Assembly: GCA_964589815.1 (NCBI GenBank)
Contig: CAZPUR010000004.1
Span: 15,036 to 79,035 of the forward strand
Reading direction: 5' to 3'
Length of the DNA: 64,000 nucleotides
Source: CAZPUR01 sp964589815
GTDB taxonomy: Bacteria; Patescibacteriota; Microgenomatia; UBA1400
The position numbers and the translations under genes were made by a program. This document shows positions 41,295 to 49,280 of the stretch, piece by piece (position 1 is the first letter of the stretch; every line of letters begins with the position of its first letter). The notes under the pieces are model-generated. The model worked only from the letters and a program-made list of their open reading frames with translations. It made no database searches and was not told the origin of the DNA.

Positions 41295-41346
41295 GGGTCC
41301 ATAGCTTGAGCCAGAGGCTCATCGTCCTCTGGACGGCAGTGGTAGA
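41295..41346 (+). pseudogene. Orphan tRNA 5' fragment with hairpin insertion
   Basis: GGGTCCATAGCT looks like a tRNA acceptor arm plus the start of a D-stem, and CAGTGGTAGA like the D-loop that should follow directly. Between them are 30 bases that fold as GAGCC-AGA-GGCTC and GTCC-TCT-GGAC. After the D-loop the tRNA stops, and four bases later a GIY-YIG gene begins. A near-identical copy lies at 41749-41804. Confidence 0.65.
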
Positions 41347-41349
41347 TAG

Positions 41350-41601
41350 ATGTTTTACTATGTTTATTTACTAATAAGCCTTAAAAACGGGAAAACCTAT
41401 GTTGGTTTTACGAGCAAACAGCCCCAACAACGTCTGGTAGAACACAACATGGGCGTTAATAAATGGACAAAGCAAAACGGTCCTTTTAAATTGATATATT
41501 GGGAAAAGTTTTTTTGTAAAAAAGATGCCATCATGAGAAAAAAATTTTTTAAAAGTGGACAAGGAAAGAAATTAAAACAGATAATAGTTAAATATTATTA
41601 G
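41350..41601 (+). CDS. Small GIY-YIG domain protein, tRNA-linked
   Basis: An 83-residue GIY-YIG nuclease-like protein: MFYYVYLLISLKNGKTYVGFTSKQPQQRLVEHN gives the YVYLL and YVGFT halves, and the KKDAIMRKKFFKSGQGKKL end has the family's basic helix. The usual catalytic Glu before this helix (E..R.E) is less clear than in the other two copies. It begins four bases after a broken tRNA 5' part and ends five bases before an intact tRNA-Val. The same order exists for tRNA-Asp at 59796-60244. The context suggests a homing-type endonuclease aimed at tRNA genes. Confidence 0.82.
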   Translation: MFYYVYLLISLKNGKTYVGFTSKQPQQRLVEHNMGVNKWTKQNGPFKLIYWEKFFCKKDAIMRKKFFKSGQGKKLKQIIVKYY

Positions 41602-41606
41602 ATTTT

Positions 41607-41678
41607 GGGCTCGTAGCTCAGTGGTAGAGCGTTCCGTTCACATCGGAGAGGTCATAGGTTCAATCCCTATCGAGCCCA
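41607..41678 (+). tRNA. tRNA-Val (CAC)
   Basis: A full cloverleaf of 72 bases: acceptor GGGCTCG with CGAGCCC and discriminator A; D-stem GCTC with GAGC; anticodon stem TTCCG with CGGAG around TTCACAT, anticodon CAC; T-arm ATAGG-TTCAATC-CCTAT. CCA is not encoded (CTA follows). It starts five bases after the GIY-YIG stop. Confidence 0.92.
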
Positions 41679-41748
41679 CTATTTTAATAATCTAGTTGTT
41701 CCCAAAAAATAGATTGTAGTAGAAGGGCAATGTGAAATCGTTCTACCA

Positions 41749-41854
41749 GGGTCCATAATAGCTTGAGCCAGAGGCTCACCGTCCTCTGGACGGCAGTGGT
41801 AGAGCGTTCGGTTCACATCCGAAAGGCCCCCTGGTTCAAATCCAGGCACGGTCA
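41749..41854 (+). pseudogene. Disrupted tRNA-Val-like gene
   Basis: It begins with GGGTCCA, carries the same D-arm hairpin insertion as 41295-41346, then a good anticodon arm TTCGG-TTCACAT-CCGAA (CAC) and T-arm CCTGG-TTCAAAT-CCAGG. It ends in CACGGTC-A. The two ends cannot pair (GGGTCCA against CACGGTC), so this cannot fold as a normal tRNA. The partner of GGGTCCA is TGGACCC at 41955-41961. Confidence 0.65.
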
Positions 41855-41908
41855 CTAGCTTTGGCAGGCGGGTCCGAAAGGTCAGAGGTTCGATACCTCT
41901 CGAGTCCA
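41855..41908 (+). pseudogene. tRNA 3' half, unit 2 of a 54-bp array
   Basis: A 54-base unit with T-arm AGAGG-TTCGATA-CCTCT and 3' acceptor CGAGTCC-A but no 5' half; GGACTCG is not found upstream. It is preceded by GGCGGGTC where an anticodon arm would lie. Its 3' end is exactly 54 bases after that of the previous unit. Confidence 0.6.
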
Positions 41909-41962
41909 CAAGTCCAGTCTGGCGGGTCGTAGGGGTTGATGGTTCAAGTCCATCTGGACCCA
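41909..41962 (+). pseudogene. tRNA 3' half, unit 3 of a 54-bp array
   Basis: A second 54-base unit with T-arm GATGG-TTCAAGT-CCATC and acceptor TGGACCC-A. The acceptor can pair with GGGTCCA at 41749-41755, and also with 41295-41301. The word CTGGCGGGTC replaces the anticodon arm, as in unit 2. Confidence 0.6.
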
Positions 41963-41976
41963 CAAATTAAATAAAC

Positions 41977-42342
41977 TTGCCCAGAAAAAGGTTGATTATA
42001 TTTGTGAGAGAGAAAGTAGGAAAAAAAAGTAGGGGATGGCTTGTAGGACAGCCAGGCTATGTTGCTGTTGCCAGAACTAAGGATGGTGAGATTAGAAGAG
42101 GTTTTCTTTGTCCCCAATTTACTGTTAACAATGCCCAAAGATATGCAGGGACCTCAGAGCACAACTTAAGACGATGTGGTTTTTTAACTAATCTGAATGT
42201 GACTGATTTTAATCAAGGAATAGATTGTTTTATTGAAGCCTTAGGATTCCCAGCCAGCAGACTAGATAAGGGGATAGAGGCTTTCCATGAGGCGGAATAT
42301 GGATCAAGAGTAGATGTTCAAGGATTTGATATTGAAGATTAA
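41977..42342 (+). CDS. Hypothetical protein
   Basis: A protein of up to 121 residues that I do not recognise. There is no ATG at the beginning; TTG 41977, TTG 41992 or GTG 42004 would have to serve. It has a basic N-terminus and then GWLVGQPGYVAVARTKDGEIRRGFLCPQFTVNNAQRY, perhaps a small beta domain, and a helical end. It starts 15 bases after the broken tRNA array. The protein may be truncated at its N-terminus by the rearrangements there. Confidence 0.45.
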   Translation: MPRKRLIIFVREKVGKKSRGWLVGQPGYVAVARTKDGEIRRGFLCPQFTVNNAQRYAGTSEHNLRRCGFLTNLNVTDFNQGIDCFIEALGFPASRLDKGIEAFHEAEYGSRVDVQGFDIED

Positions 42343-42360
42343 TGATAAACAGATTTTTCT

Positions 42361-42380
42361 GCTATAATATCTTATAGTAT
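42361..42380 (+). promoter_or_regulatory. Probable promoter region before DUF2061 gene
   Basis: CTGCTATAATATC contains a perfect TATAAT (about 42363-42368). About 95 bases of leader follow to ATG 42466, with GCGAGGGAGCGGGC as its only G+C-rich part. The target is inferred from position. Confidence 0.35.
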
Positions 42381-42465
42381 ATAACACTGTCTGTATTTTG
42401 TCGCGAGGGAGCGGGCATGATTTTTCCCTATTGGACATAAGAGTGATTTCTTGTAAACTTAAAAC

Positions 42466-42678
42466 ATGTCATTTTATGGGAATATAAAGAGGTCGGTAGC
42501 TAAGTCTGTGACTTTTAGGATTTTAGTGATACTGGCTGATGGCTTGATTATTTACGTCATTACCAAAAAAGTCCTTTTGGCTCTAGGCATAATAATTTTT
42601 TCAAACATATCTAGTACCATAATTTATTATCTTCACGAACGAGTTTGGCATAAGATCAAGTGGGGGAAGAGAAAGTAG
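42466..42678 (+). CDS. DUF2061 membrane protein
   Basis: A 70-residue protein with two membrane helices (about residues 18-35 and 38-55). SVAKSVTFRILVILADGLIIYVITKK and the end YYLHERVWHKIKWGKRK are characteristic of DUF2061. The family's function is unknown; members sit in the inner membrane and are sometimes fused to or placed next to sulfate-assimilation or nucleotide kinases. No such gene is here. Confidence 0.82.
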   Translation: MSFYGNIKRSVAKSVTFRILVILADGLIIYVITKKVLLALGIIIFSNISSTIIYYLHERVWHKIKWGKRK

Positions 42679-42813
42679 ATTAAGTTAATGTGCTTCTGGC
42701 GGTAATTTGATACTTAATCATAAATTATTTACATTTTTTATAGTACTCCTTGCTATTTATCTGAAAAGTAGCATATACTACAGTAATGTATTAGTACTTA
42801 GTAAGGAGCATTT

Positions 42814-43317
42814 ATGAGAAACTTTAACCCAGGTAATAGATCAAGAGACAGAAGAGATTTTCCCAGAAGGAGTTTTGGCGATAGAGATTCAAGAAGGCCT
42901 TCATTATATGATGCAGTTTGTGATGAATGCGGTAAAGATTGCCAAGTGCCTTTTAAGCCAAGCGGCAAGAAGCCAGTATATTGCAGTGATTGTTTTGAGA
43001 AAAAAGGCGGAAGCAATGGTAATAGATCAAGAGACAGAAGAGATTTTCCCAGAAGGAGTTTTGGCGATAGAGATTCAAGAAGGCCTTCGCAAAGCAATAT
43101 AAATAATCGCAGCATTTCCCAGCTTGTAGAAAAAATTGAAATTCTAAATACTAGGCTTGATACAATTATTGGCTTGCTATCGTCAGCCGGAGAGAAAAAA
43201 CCAAAGTTAGTAGAGAATAAGACGAAAAAGAGCAAAAAATCAACAATCAAGAAAACAGGTAAAGCCATTCAAGTGTTAACGCCAGTCGAGAAAAAGATGC
43301 CTAAGAAAAAAAGCTAA
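42814..43317 (+). CDS. CxxC zinc-ribbon protein with duplicated basic linker
   Basis: A 167-residue cytoplasmic protein. The zinc ribbon is CDECGKDCQVPFKPSGKKPVYCSDCFEKK (about residues 36-64), CxxC-x20-CxxC style, a small module frequent in CPR proteins. It is flanked by two copies of a basic peptide, GNRSRDRRDFPRRSFG and continuing, encoded by an exact 71-base duplication (42832-42902 and 43018-43088). After it come a short coiled coil (SQLVEKIEILNTRLDTIIGLL) and a Lys-rich tail. Arg/Asp-rich repeats plus a ribbon suggest RNA or DNA binding; the function is unknown. AAGGAGCA before ATG 42814 is the ribosome site. Confidence 0.75.
   Translation: MRNFNPGNRSRDRRDFPRRSFGDRDSRRPSLYDAVCDECGKDCQVPFKPSGKKPVYCSDCFEKKGGSNGNRSRDRRDFPRRSFGDRDSRRPSQSNINNRSISQLVEKIEILNTRLDTIIGLLSSAGEKKPKLVENKTKKSKKSTIKKTGKAIQVLTPVEKKMPKKKS
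42832..42902 (+). repeat. 71-bp exact direct repeat, copy 1
   Basis: Identical to 43018-43088. Both copies are in the same frame and encode the Arg-rich peptide either side of the zinc ribbon. Confidence 0.9.
43018..43088 (+). repeat. 71-bp exact direct repeat, copy 2
   Basis: The second copy of 42832-42902, without a single difference, including third codon positions. This points to a recent duplication or to gene conversion. Confidence 0.9.
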
Positions 43318-43471
43318 AAATTTTGAACTTTATCTAAAATCCGAATCAGGTAAAGCCTTTACTAAAGAAAGATAATTGTCGAGACACTCTGCCCCGTAGT
43401 AAACCTCATTTGAATAGGTGAAATTAAAGCTCAATATTCTTAATTTTAAGATAAATTAGTTTCATGGGTGA

Positions 43472-43477
43472 TATAAT
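43472..43477 (+). promoter_or_regulatory. -10 box
   Basis: TATAAT within GGGTGATATAATATG, 34 bases before ATG 43512. It is the likely promoter of the following small gene. The 43318-43471 stretch before it shows no gene or clear structure. Confidence 0.45.
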
Positions 43478-43511
43478 ATGGGTTAAAGCTAAATTAATCT
43501 ATCTCTGAACT

Positions 43512-43730
43512 ATGTCAATTTTAAGAGAAAAACTTCCAGATGGAACAATTATAGGATATTTTGATGAGCAGATGTTTACCCAAAATGACTGGGCAGAACT
43601 CTTTAATGTGGGCGCTGTCACGGTTCAGCAGAAAATTCATCAAGCGAAAGCAGAGGTAATTGAGGTTTCAATGGGCAGGAGGAGATCACCCAAGAGGCTT
43701 ACTCCTGTAGCTGATTTCCCATTATTATAG
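43512..43730 (+). CDS. Hypothetical protein, probably frameshifted
   Basis: A 72-residue frame that I do not recognise. Residues 20-50, FTQNDWAELFNVGAVTVQQKIHQAKAEVIEVSM, look like a helix-turn-helix or small DNA-binding module, followed by GRRRSPKRLTPVADFP. It stops at TAG 43728. The next frame (43715 onward) continues as FPIIIEGVELETDEVALRFANERQEQMC without a proper start of its own. One inserted or deleted base near CCCATTATTAT would join them. This is near a scaffold gap, so a sequence error is as likely as a real mutation. Confidence 0.5.
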   Translation: MSILREKLPDGTIIGYFDEQMFTQNDWAELFNVGAVTVQQKIHQAKAEVIEVSMGRRRSPKRLTPVADFPLL

Positions 43731-43915
43731 AAGGAGTTGAACTCGAGACAGATGAAGTAGCGTTGAGGTTTGCTAACGAGAGACAAGAGCAAATGTGCCT
43801 GGGTTTAGAAGATGGGGTATTTTGGCGAGGAAAAGAGTGCCCATTTGGAATAGAATGTAGTCCAAGACAATCAGCAGCAAAGACAGATAATGGTTGGGTA
43901 CCGGCAATTAGGCCA
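43715..43915 (+). pseudogene. Continuation of the frameshifted gene, cut by gap
   Basis: An open frame that runs into the N gap. It reads FPIIIEGVELETDEVALRFANERQEQMC, then DGVFWRGKECPFGIECSP, with three Cys that might bind metal. TTG 43763 is the first common start codon, but the frame is open back to 43715 and overlaps the end of the previous gene in content. The C-terminus is unknown. Confidence 0.4.
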
Positions 43916-44015
43916 NNNNNNNNNNNNNNNNNNNNNNNNNNNNNNNNNNNNNNNNNNNNNNNNNNNNNNNNNNNNNNNNNNNNNNNNNNNNNNNNNNNNN
44001 NNNNNNNNNNNNNNN
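43916..44015. other. Scaffold gap of 100 N
   Basis: Exactly 100 unknown bases, the usual placeholder length. Genes on both sides are cut by it, and the real distance and even the linkage are unknown. Confidence 0.98.
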
Positions 44016-46387
44016 GAGAGTTTTTTACTGGTGATTGTTTTACCCGCCTTTTGGTAGAGATTAACCCAGGCAGAAGATAAGAGTTTGGCCGTTTCTTCCA
44101 GTTCATTTTTAAGATAATTGGCTTTTTCTGAAGTGATTTTTTCTTGTTTAAGATATTGATTGAGAGTGATTCTTAAACGAAGAGACTGATTTAAAGCAGA
44201 GGAAGCATAGAGAGAACCTTGAAAATAATTGTGATCTTCAAGATAATTTAAAGCCTTGTCTATAATTTTAATAATTTTGCCAAATTGATATTGAAGCTTT
44301 CTTTTAACGGTCGAGTGACTGATGTTAATTCTGGCATATTCGTTAAGGTCTTCTAATTGCTGTTTAGTCAGTTTTAATAAAGTCTCTCCGTTTTCATCTT
44401 TAATCATATTTTCCTGAGGATTTTGAGGATTAAAGTTTAAATAAAGGGGGACGATTTCATATTTGCCAATCTTGCCTTTGATGGTCTGCCAAACATCTTC
44501 ATCATCAGTTAACTGGCCGGTATATAAATGATAGATGCCTTCATTAGTGCCACTGAGTTCGACGTAATAATCGCCTGAAGGGGCATTAGGAATATAAATG
44601 AGTTTATTAGCTTCACTATAATAAGTATTTAAACCAGGACTGGGAACATCATGACCTACTTGGTCATTGTTAGGAGTGATGACTTTAATGTTAGCCGGTG
44701 AGCCCAATAGAAAAAGCAAGCCCCTAACAATGGGAGAAGTGTAGTTGGTATTGGGAGTGACACCTGTGATGCCTAGAGCGTCTAAGATTGCTTGAATGCC
44801 TAAGGCTGATTCAATAATCTCAATATGGTCTCCATCAACTTGGGCAGAAGAAGAGGCGGTCGGCGTAAGCGCGCTTTTAGTTAAAACAGTTAAGTCACCA
44901 TTTTCCGTATATTCTTTATCATAGGGAAAACCATCGGGCCACAATCCTTGAAGTTTATATTCAGGAGGGGCTTCAATAATTCTATAGTATTCGCTCGTAT
45001 CTTTATTGGGATTATTTTCTTTACCATGGATATTAATTGTTTTTGGTTTTAGAGTTTCCGGATCAACAAGGTTTTTCAGATAATCATTTTGGATTGATAA
45101 AGAGTTGATATCTATTACTGTTCCTTCTTGGGTTTTCAAAAAATCAAAAATAGGGAACATATCTTTAACAGAAAGAATCATATTGTTGACTAATTCTTTG
45201 GTATTGGAGTATTTTGAGCGATGAATTTCCAGCAAAAGCCGTAAAATAATGTTTTTAAAAGAAAACCTTTCATCAGCTACTCCTCCTTCCCGGGCATAAT
45301 ATGATTCAAGGACGCCTTGATGAGGCGAACCGACGGTGATTAATTTCTCAATTTTTTCACCACCATATTTATTAGCATAAGCGCGGGCAATCAAACCGCC
45401 CATAGAGTGACCAATTAAATTAACTTTTGTTTCAGAAGGTTGGTTGACCAAGACGGTCTTACTAAGATAGTCGTTAAAATCATCAGCCAGATCATCAATT
45501 CTTTTGCGCCAATCATAGTAGAATTCAAAATAATTTTTGCTTTCTTCGTATCCAGCTTCAGTACTAGTTAAAGTATGTTGAAGATTATAATAAGGCCAAA
45601 AAATGGGAACTCTTTCCCAATTGCCTGATGCTACTCCAGCAGCAATCGCCTTTAGATTCCATGAGGCCGTGAATCCAGGGAGGAGGACAATGGGAGAAGG
45701 GGGAGGGTTTGTTTTAACTGTAATTGCAAAAAACTGTAAAGCCGGATCAGCATGAGGGATTGTTTCTAAAGATATATCTCTGAGGGTAATTTTTTCTAAA
45801 GTCTGCTGTCTATAGATTTCCGGTATTGGTATTTTTAACATATCAATTATTACAGGACCATTGCCTGCGGCTGTAGTTCCCTGCCAGGCCTGTTTTATAT
45901 TAGGATCATTTACAGTATGAACGAAGCCTGGTTTATCCAATATCCAATCTCTGATATTAAATCCTACCTTTAATTCACCCGTGAATGTTGTTTGATTAGA
46001 AAAATATAGTTCTACTTCTCCAATGGCAAGATCAAGATAATTTTCATAAACGTTCCCGCCGTTTAAGAGAAGATAAATCTCTCGTGGATAGACAATATCT
46101 GTTGGAAATATGAATTCTTTTGGAAAATCCGGAAGAGGCGCAGCCTGACTGCATATATACTTAGGATCTTCTCCGATTGGCAACAGGAAGGGGATTTCTT
46201 CAAAATAAGTTTCTCCATGAGGCAAATCTTTAAAGCGTGGTTTAATTTCACGATTGCCTAAATGATCTATAGATATTAATATAAAATTATTATTTTCACT
46301 GCCTTTAACATTTTGTGCATGAGATAAGAATGTAAGGACGAGGAGAAGGTAAACTATAATAGAGAGTAATTTTTTAATTTGAAGCAT
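44016..46387 (-). CDS. Secreted LCAT/lipase-like alpha/beta hydrolase, 3' end missing
   Basis: At least 790 residues. A signal peptide (about residues 5-24, KKLLSIIVYLLLVLTFLSHA) is followed by a beta-rich part (about 25-225). An alpha/beta-hydrolase domain of the lecithin-cholesterol-acyltransferase type follows: PPSPIVLLPGFTASW (about 231-245), FEFYYDWRKRIDDLADDFNDYL and the nucleophile elbow G-H-S328-M-G-G followed by LIARAYANKYG. The acid and His (GDLTVLTKSALTP, QVDGDHIEI) lie near 520-545. A C-terminal beta region and a coiled segment (about 690-790) end at the gap. It is probably exported and may cleave lipids or esters outside the cell. It is adjacent to glycosyltransferase genes but on the other strand. 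Confidence 0.82.
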
Positions 46388-46473
46388 AAATGATAAACTT
46401 ACTTTAAAATACTGTAATTTTATTAGTTGCTTATGTCAAGCATTAAATAGACATTTTGTCATTTATTATATTT

Positions 46474-47310
46474 ATGAAAAATAAAAAGCGAGTGAATTCA
46501 ACAATTTCTGCTTGTCTAGTAATTAGAAATGAGGAAAGAATAATTAAAAGATGTCTTAATAGTATAGCTCCTTGTGTAGATGAGATTATAGTAGTTCATG
46601 ATGGGAAATGTTTAGATAAATCTCTAAAAATTTGCAGAGAATATAAAGCAAGGGTATTTGAGAGACATTTTATTGGAATGATGGAGGAACACTTCGTTTT
46701 TTGTTTAAATCAGGCAAGAGGGGATTGGATTTTAAGAATAGATGCAGATGAATTTTTAACCAAAAAAATTCAAAAGATAATGCCTAAATTAGTAAAATCA
46801 AAAACAATTTCTGCATATAAATTTTTATCGGCCATATGGGATGGTGAAAAATATACAACAAAAGCCCGCGCAGGAAAGATAGTACTTTTTAAAAAATCAG
46901 ACATCTCTTTTCTTGGTATTCCCCATCAGGGGGTAGAAGTTCACGGGACAATAGAAACAATTCCCTTTCTTTTAGAGCACAGAAGGCTATATAACAATTA
47001 TAGTTTAAAAGTTTTTAGGAGTAAGTGGCTTCGATGGGCGAAAATTCATGCAGATTATTTAGACAAACCATTTAAAGAAATTAAGAAATTTCAGAATTCT
47101 CTTAGAGATTGGCCAAAAAGCTATATTTGGAAAAGAAAATATTCTTTGATTCTTTTTCCTTTTCTGGGTATTTATTACGCTTTTAAATCTATTATTTCAG
47201 GGGGATGGAAAGATGGTTGGAATGGAATTAAACCTTGTCTTCTTTATGGCTTATATAATGCGTTACTTTACCTTAATCTAGGCTTGCTTCGTTTAAAAAA
47301 ATCTTCCTAA
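46474..47310 (+). CDS. Family 2 glycosyltransferase (WaaE/KdtX-like)
   Basis: A 278-residue GT-A enzyme. ATG 46474 is used rather than TTG 46456, because ISACLVIRNEERIIKRCLNSI is the standard start of the domain. The DXD-type motif is RIDADEFL (about residues 89-96), and CVDEIIVVHDGKCLDKS lies before it. The segment after 195 is hydrophobic and basic and may dock to the membrane. Divergent from the lipase gene, it opens a run of glycan genes to 51340. Sugar and acceptor are unknown. Confidence 0.85.
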   Translation: MKNKKRVNSTISACLVIRNEERIIKRCLNSIAPCVDEIIVVHDGKCLDKSLKICREYKARVFERHFIGMMEEHFVFCLNQARGDWILRIDADEFLTKKIQKIMPKLVKSKTISAYKFLSAIWDGEKYTTKARAGKIVLFKKSDISFLGIPHQGVEVHGTIETIPFLLEHRRLYNNYSLKVFRSKWLRWAKIHADYLDKPFKEIKKFQNSLRDWPKSYIWKRKYSLILFPFLGIYYAFKSIISGGWKDGWNGIKPCLLYGLYNALLYLNLGLLRLKKSS

Positions 47311-47358
47311 AGAGAAAATAAGATAGCGAATGCTATAATTAGCTAAAGAATTTTCTTT

Positions 47359-48504
47359 ATGCATTCTATGAAAATAGCCATAGTTAGGGGATCATATTTT
47401 AATAAGTTTGAAATGCAGAATTATGAGTCTTTGTCTCAGAGGCATAAAATAACCGGTTTTTCCGGCCTAAAACCAATTCATCAAAAATACAGTTTTCCTT
47501 TAGTTAAGCTAGCTTCTCCCGTAGATTTACCCAACTTTCCCTTTAAAATGCCTGTTTTAAACAGGCTATGCTTGGGCGATGCCATGTATTTATTTGGTTT
47601 AGAAGAAAAACTTAAAGGTTTTGATCTGGTTCATACCAGAGAAACTTATTTTCATTTTACCCAGCAAGCTTTAAATGCTAAAAAAAGAGGCTGGGTTAAG
47701 AAAGTAGTCTGCACTTGTTCTGAAACCATTCCTTTTAACCATGAAGGCATTTGGAATAGAAGGCGTTTTAAACAAAGAGCCATAAAAGAAGTGGACTTTT
47801 TTCATTGTCTAACTGAAAAAGCCAAAGATTGTTTAATTAAAGAAGGCGGCAATCCTAAAAAAATAGTTGTTTTTCCTTACGGAGTTGACTTGAAAAAATT
47901 TAAAATTAAGGACACAAAACATGCAAAAACCCGAAGAAATCCCTCAATATTTCGGATATTGTTTGTTGGAAGATTAGTTAAAGAAAAAGGAATATATGAT
48001 TTACTCAAAATCTTTATTTCTCTTTATAAATCAAACAAAAATATTAGATTAAATATTGTTGGAGATGGTCCAGAGAGACCTAATATCATTAATTTAATTA
48101 ATCAAATTAGATTAAAATATCCTCAAATGCCAGTTAATGTTGTGAAAATAAAAAAAGCGCCTTATTCTAAAGTTTATAAAGAATATCAAAAAGCAAACAT
48201 TTTTTGTTTATTAAGTCGACCGACACAATATTGGGAAGAATATTTAGGTATGGTCCTGATAGAAGCCATGGTCTCCGGTTTACCTATCGTGACGACTAAA
48301 TGCGGTGCTATTCCCGAAGTAGTCGGTCGGACCGGTCTGTTGGTTAATCCGGGAGATTGGCAAGCAGGCTTGAAAGCAGTTAATAAATTGCTTAAAAATA
48401 AAAAGTTAAGAATTAAATTATCTTTGGAAGGAAGGAAAAGAGCGAAAAAATATTTTGATGGTCAAAAAGTAAGTCAAAATATAGAAAAATTATGGTTAAA
48501 GTAG
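47359..48504 (+). CDS. Family 4 (GT-B) glycosyltransferase
   Basis: A 381-residue GT-B glycosyltransferase. The C-terminal domain is typical of GT4: ILFVGRLVKEKGIYDLLKIF, LNIVGDGPERPNI, then EEYLGMVLIEAMVSGLPIVTTKCGAIPEVV with the E-x7-E motif. The N-domain is VAIVRG-like KIAIVRGSYFNK. ATG 47359 or 47368 (MKIAIVRG) may start it. It overlaps the next gene by 13 bases. Probably acts in building a surface polysaccharide with its neighbours. Confidence 0.88.
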   Translation: MHSMKIAIVRGSYFNKFEMQNYESLSQRHKITGFSGLKPIHQKYSFPLVKLASPVDLPNFPFKMPVLNRLCLGDAMYLFGLEEKLKGFDLVHTRETYFHFTQQALNAKKRGWVKKVVCTCSETIPFNHEGIWNRRRFKQRAIKEVDFFHCLTEKAKDCLIKEGGNPKKIVVFPYGVDLKKFKIKDTKHAKTRRNPSIFRILFVGRLVKEKGIYDLLKIFISLYKSNKNIRLNIVGDGPERPNIINLINQIRLKYPQMPVNVVKIKKAPYSKVYKEYQKANIFCLLSRPTQYWEEYLGMVLIEAMVSGLPIVTTKCGAIPEVVGRTGLLVNPGDWQAGLKAVNKLLKNKKLRIKLSLEGRKRAKKYFDGQKVSQNIEKLWLK

Positions 48505-49280
48505 CGATTATTATTTTAAATTATAATGGTTTACCTTATATTCTTGATTGTCTTCGTTCTCTAAAACAATCAACAATCATTGTTGTTGACAATGCTTCGA
48601 CTGATGGATCAGTAGAAACGATTAAAAATAAATTTCCTCAAGTAAAACTAATTCGGAATCAAAATAATCTTGGGTTTGCTGGAGGCAATAATGTAGGGAT
48701 TAAATATGCTTTGAAAAAGGGCTTTGACCATATCATGATTCTTAATCCGGACACCAGGGCAGAAAAGAACTTTTTGAAGCCTTTAATTCAATTGATGAGA
48801 TCAGATGAAAAGATTGGTATTGTGGCGCCGCTTTTAAAGGGAAAAGAGAAGGATAAAATAATTTATGCTTTGGGCGCCAAATTAAATCCAATTTTAGGAA
48901 GAACCAAACATCTTCATTTAATTAGGAGACCCAAAAAAGCCTTAGAGCAGGAATTAGTTTCCGCATGTTGCATGTTGGTTAAAAGAGAAGTTTTTGAAAA
49001 AATTGGCTTATTTGATGAAAGATTCTTTTTATACTTTGAAGACAGTGATTTTTGCCTCCGGACCAAAAAAGCTGGTTATCAGATTTATGTGGAACCAAAA
49101 TCAGTTGTTTTTCATCAAATCAGTAAAAGCCTAGGCGGTTTAAGCCCGAAGAAGATAAAATATTTGATGATTTCTAACTTTTTATTTATCTTAAAATGGG
49201 TTAAACCGTATTTTTGGCCTTTGGCTTTTTTGTATCTGGCAATTTTAGGAGTTAAAATGTTAATTAATCTTTTAATATGA
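48492..49280 (+). CDS. Rhamnosyltransferase-like family 2 glycosyltransferase
   Basis: 262 residues, GT-A fold: VAIIILNYNGLPYILDCLRSL, VVDNASTDGSVE, NQNNLGFAGGNNVGI and LNPDTRAE (the DXD equivalent), then ACCMLVKREVFEKIGLFDERFFLYFEDSDFCLR. This is the classic pattern of the WbbL/rhamnosyltransferase type. C-terminal hydrophobic residues about 230-262 could anchor it. It overlaps both neighbours and belongs to one transcript with them. Confidence 0.88.
   Translation: MVKVAIIILNYNGLPYILDCLRSLKQSTIIVVDNASTDGSVETIKNKFPQVKLIRNQNNLGFAGGNNVGIKYALKKGFDHIMILNPDTRAEKNFLKPLIQLMRSDEKIGIVAPLLKGKEKDKIIYALGAKLNPILGRTKHLHLIRRPKKALEQELVSACCMLVKREVFEKIGLFDERFFLYFEDSDFCLRTKKAGYQIYVEPKSVVFHQISKSLGGLSPKKIKYLMISNFLFILKWVKPYFWPLAFLYLAILGVKMLINLLI

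Noticed and set aside
41679..41963. An open minus-strand frame over the broken tRNA array, with GLEPSTP, GIEPLTF and GFEPGG words
   Set aside because: These words are the well-known false translation of tRNA T-arms; the frame is an artefact of the tandem tRNA 3' halves.
42798..43268. A minus-strand ORF with LLESLSPKLLLGKSLLSLDLLP repeats
   Set aside because: The repeats are the antisense of the 71-base duplication in the zinc-ribbon gene; the plus-strand protein has a proper ribosome site and zinc ligands.
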